Positions 62,113 to 64,000 of a stretch of DNA of 64,000 nucleotides are shown here, piece by piece. The stretch comes from Ramlibacter montanisoli (lineage in GTDB: Bacteria; Pseudomonadota; Gammaproteobacteria; Burkholderiales; Burkholderiaceae_C). The stretch spans positions 1,240,001 through 1,304,000 of the forward strand of contig NZ_JABFCS010000001.1 of the NCBI RefSeq assembly GCF_013087525.1, written 5' to 3'. Under the pieces are notes generated by a model. It was not told the origin of the DNA. It saw nothing but the letters and a program-made list of their open reading frames with translations, and searched no databases. The translations under genes were made by a program, and so were the position numbers. The stretch's first letter is position 1; every line of letters starts with the position of its first letter.

Positions 62113-63181
62113 ACGCCGGGATAGCCCGCCGCCGCTTCGCTCTCTGGGCCGCGGCGGCGCTCTCGTGTCCCTCCCTCGCGCTGCGCGCCAGCCCGCGCTG
62201 CCGCGTCCCTACATCGGCGACATGCACTCGCACGCCGGCATGCTGGCGCGCGGCGCGCCCACCATCGACCTGCGCCGCCAGCTGGAGGACTCCGGCACCA
62301 CGCTGCTCGCCTGGACGATCGTGGACGACATGCCCTGGATCCGGGCCACGCCGCAGGGCGTCGTGCAGGTCGGCCAGCCCGCGCCCGGGGAGATCTGGGA
62401 CTGGTTCGAGCGCAGCGTCGCGCGCTACGAGGAGGCGCTGCGCGGCTGGCAGCTGCCCAAGGTGCTGGTGCCGGCCGACGTCGATGCCGCGCTGGCCGGC
62501 ACGCCGCACGTGGTGATGGCCAGCGAATCGGCGAACTTCCTGGAAGGCGACCCGCGGCGGCTGGCGCAGGTGCACGCCATGGGCCTGCGGCACCTGCAGA
62601 TCGTGCACTACATCGAGTCGCCGCTCGGGGACCTGCAGACGACGGCGCCGCGGCACAACGGCATGCCGGCGCTGGCGCGCGAGGTCATTTCGGAATGCCG
62701 GCGCCTGGGCATCCTGGTGGACCTCGCGCATTCCACGCCCGCCTTCGTGGATGCCGCGCTGGACTCCACCGATGCGCCCGTGGTCTGGTCGCACTCCTGG
62801 ATCAGCCGCCGCGGCGGCCGCTGGAACGACTGGGGCTACATCGCGCGCTCGCTGTCGCCCGAGCAGGCGAGGAAGATCGCGGCGCGCGGCGGCGTGATCG
62901 GCCTGTGGACCGTGCGCGTGCGCAACGACTCCTCCTATCCCCTGTACAGCGTGGGCTCCTATGCCGACGAGATCATGCGCATGGCGGACCTGGTGGGTCC
63001 GCAGGCCGTGGCCTTCGGCACCGACATGGACGGCGCGGGACGCGACCCGGTGATGTCGCGCTACGAGCAGGTGCGCGAGGTCGTGGAGCAGCTCGCGCGG
63101 CGCGGCCTGTCGGCGGACACGCTGCACAATCTGTGCATCGGCAACTACGCCCGCGTCCTGCGGAAGGCCCTCCAAGCATGA
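62109..63181 (+). CDS. Tat-exported M19 dipeptidase-like enzyme (frameshifted near N-terminus)
   Basis: Membrane-dipeptidase (peptidase M19) family zinc enzyme. Metal-ligand candidates are in IGDMHSHAGML, the glutamate in MASESANFLEGD, VDLAHSTPAF, VVWSHSWIS and GTDMDGAG. The N-terminus from GTG 62109 ([18 protein letters not shown]) is a Tat signal and lies one frame away from the body; one G appears lost at 62194-62198 (expected LRASPALPRPYIGD). Starting at 62165 instead would lose the signal. GTG overlaps the lipoprotein stop (GTGA), and the acyl-CoA dehydrogenase ATG overlaps its own stop (ATGA), so three genes are coupled. Confidence 0.78.
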
Positions 63182-64000
63182 TCGAACGCACCCTGTTCAG
63201 TCCCGACCACGACGCCTTCCGCGATGCCTTCCGCCGCTTCGCCGACAAGGAAATCGCGCCCTTCCACGAAGCGTGGGAGGAGGCCGGCTACGTGGACCGC
63301 GAGGTCTGGCGCAAGGCCGGCGCCAACGGCTACCTGTGCCCCACGATGCCGGAGGAATACGGCGGCGCGGGCGTGGACAAGCTCTACTCGGTGATCCAGA
63401 TGGAGGAGCTCGCGCGCGGCGGCTTCAGCGGCATCGGATTCGGCCTGCACAGCGAGATCGTGGCACCGTACATCCTGCATTACGGGACCGAGGACCAGAA
63501 GCGGCGCTACCTGCCGAAGCTCGCCAGTGGAGAGATGGTCGGCGCGATCGCGATGAGCGAGCCGGCCGCGGGCAGCGACCTGCAGGGCATCAAGAGCACG
63601 GCGCTGCGCCAGGCCGACGGCAGCTACCTGCTCAATGGCAGCAAGACCTTCATCACCAACGGCTGGCATGCGGACCTGGTGATCGTGGTGGCCAAGACCG
63701 ATCCGGCGGCCGGCGCCAAGGGCACCAGCCTGCTGCTGGTGGAGCAGGGCATGACGGGCTTCGAGAAGGGCAAGCGCCTGAAGAAGCTGGGCCTGAAGGC
63801 GCAGGACACCTCCGAGCTGTTCTTCGACAACGTGCGCGTGCCGGCGGAGAACCTGCTGGGCGGCGACGCGATGGTCAACCGCGGCTTCGTGTGCCTGATG
63901 GAGCAGCTGCCCTGGGAGCGCATCCAGATCGCCATCACCGCGGTCGCGGCGGCGCAGGCGGCGATCGACTGGACGGTGCAGTACGTCAAGGACAGGCGCG
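63178..64000 (+). CDS. Acyl-CoA dehydrogenase (partial, runs off the window)
   Basis: FAD-dependent acyl-CoA dehydrogenase; 274 residues are visible. It has the N-terminal helical domain (FRRFADKEIAPFHEAWEEAG, CPTMPEEYGGAGVDKLYSVI), the middle beta domain with AIAMSEPAAGSDLQGIKSTA and FITNGWHADLVIVVAKTD, and the beginning of the C-terminal helical domain. The catalytic glutamate lies beyond the end. LPWERIQIAITAVAAAQAAI suggests the long-chain or isovaleryl-like group. It is translationally coupled to the dipeptidase-like gene. Confidence 0.93.
   Translation, partial: MIERTLFSPDHDAFRDAFRRFADKEIAPFHEAWEEAGYVDREVWRKAGANGYLCPTMPEEYGGAGVDKLYSVIQMEELARGGFSGIGFGLHSEIVAPYILHYGTEDQKRRYLPKLASGEMVGAIAMSEPAAGSDLQGIKSTALRQADGSYLLNGSKTFITNGWHADLVIVVAKTDPAAGAKGTSLLLVEQGMTGFEKGKRLKKLGLKAQDTSELFFDNVRVPAENLLGGDAMVNRGFVCLMEQLPWERIQIAITAVAAAQAAIDWTVQYVKDRR

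Overview
The window is about 64 kb of very GC-rich, gene-dense bacterial chromosome. Gene content and order (ndk-rlmN-pilF-rodZ-ispG-hisS-yfgM-bamB-der-hfq-hflX-hflK-hflC-hisZ-purA, a lipoyl-type sucA-odhB-lpdA cluster, Bug/TctC receptor, HisZ, split chromate transporter) point to a betaproteobacterium of the order Burkholderiales, most like Comamonadaceae (Ramlibacter/Variovorax relatives). This placement rests on synteny and protein flavour, not on a search. No tRNA, rRNA, CRISPR array, insertion sequence, prophage or plasmid feature was recognised, and no stretch longer than 300 bases lacks a gene.

Layout. 1-7.2 kb: a two-subunit molybdenum hydroxylase (iorAB-like), an NlpC/P60 peptidase, a soluble PQQ sugar dehydrogenase, a two-component pair (REC-first histidine kinase plus NarL-type regulator) and an ATP-grasp enzyme. 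7.2-17.5 kb: isochorismatase-like hydrolase, propionyl-CoA synthetase with a clear terminator, the 2-oxoglutarate dehydrogenase operon, zapE and a coiled-coil exported protein. 17.5-25 kb: PP2C phosphatase, a DUF465 protein, dinG, bamD, rluD, scpB, rluB. 25-41.5 kb: the long housekeeping run ndk to purA plus a phosphoribosyltransferase. 41.5-51.6 kb: a PLP lyase, DUF2189 membrane protein, selU, tesA/ybbA divergent pair, a TauD dioxygenase, a Bug solute receptor, rlmB, an FAD oxidoreductase, a sirtuin, and two lipoproteins. 51.6-59.5 kb, all on the minus strand: split chromate transporter, EamA exporter, a MarR-GNAT fusion protein, and a fatty-acid/aldehyde oxidation operon (thiolase, FadB-type bifunctional enzyme, aldehyde dehydrogenase). 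59.6-64 kb: a large DUF6351 lipoprotein, a Tat-exported M19 dipeptidase-like enzyme and an acyl-CoA dehydrogenase running off the end.

The dominant unusual property is technical: 24 positions where a conserved protein continues in another frame after a one-base change, 21 of them apparent one-base losses and 3 apparent one-base gains, often in G or C runs, hitting genes that are normally indispensable (hisS, der, ispG, purA). I read these as consensus sequencing errors and annotate the genes as full-length with the frameshift position noted. Biological signals worth a second look are two REP-like palindromes built from the same half-unit in opposite arrangements, a group of genes lacking a ribosome binding site whose start codon sits 5-9 nt after a -10-like hexamer (leaderless candidates), divergent tesA/ybbA starts that overlap, and an RGG-like tail plus acidic head on RluB. 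I did not find a convincing previously undescribed multi-gene system.
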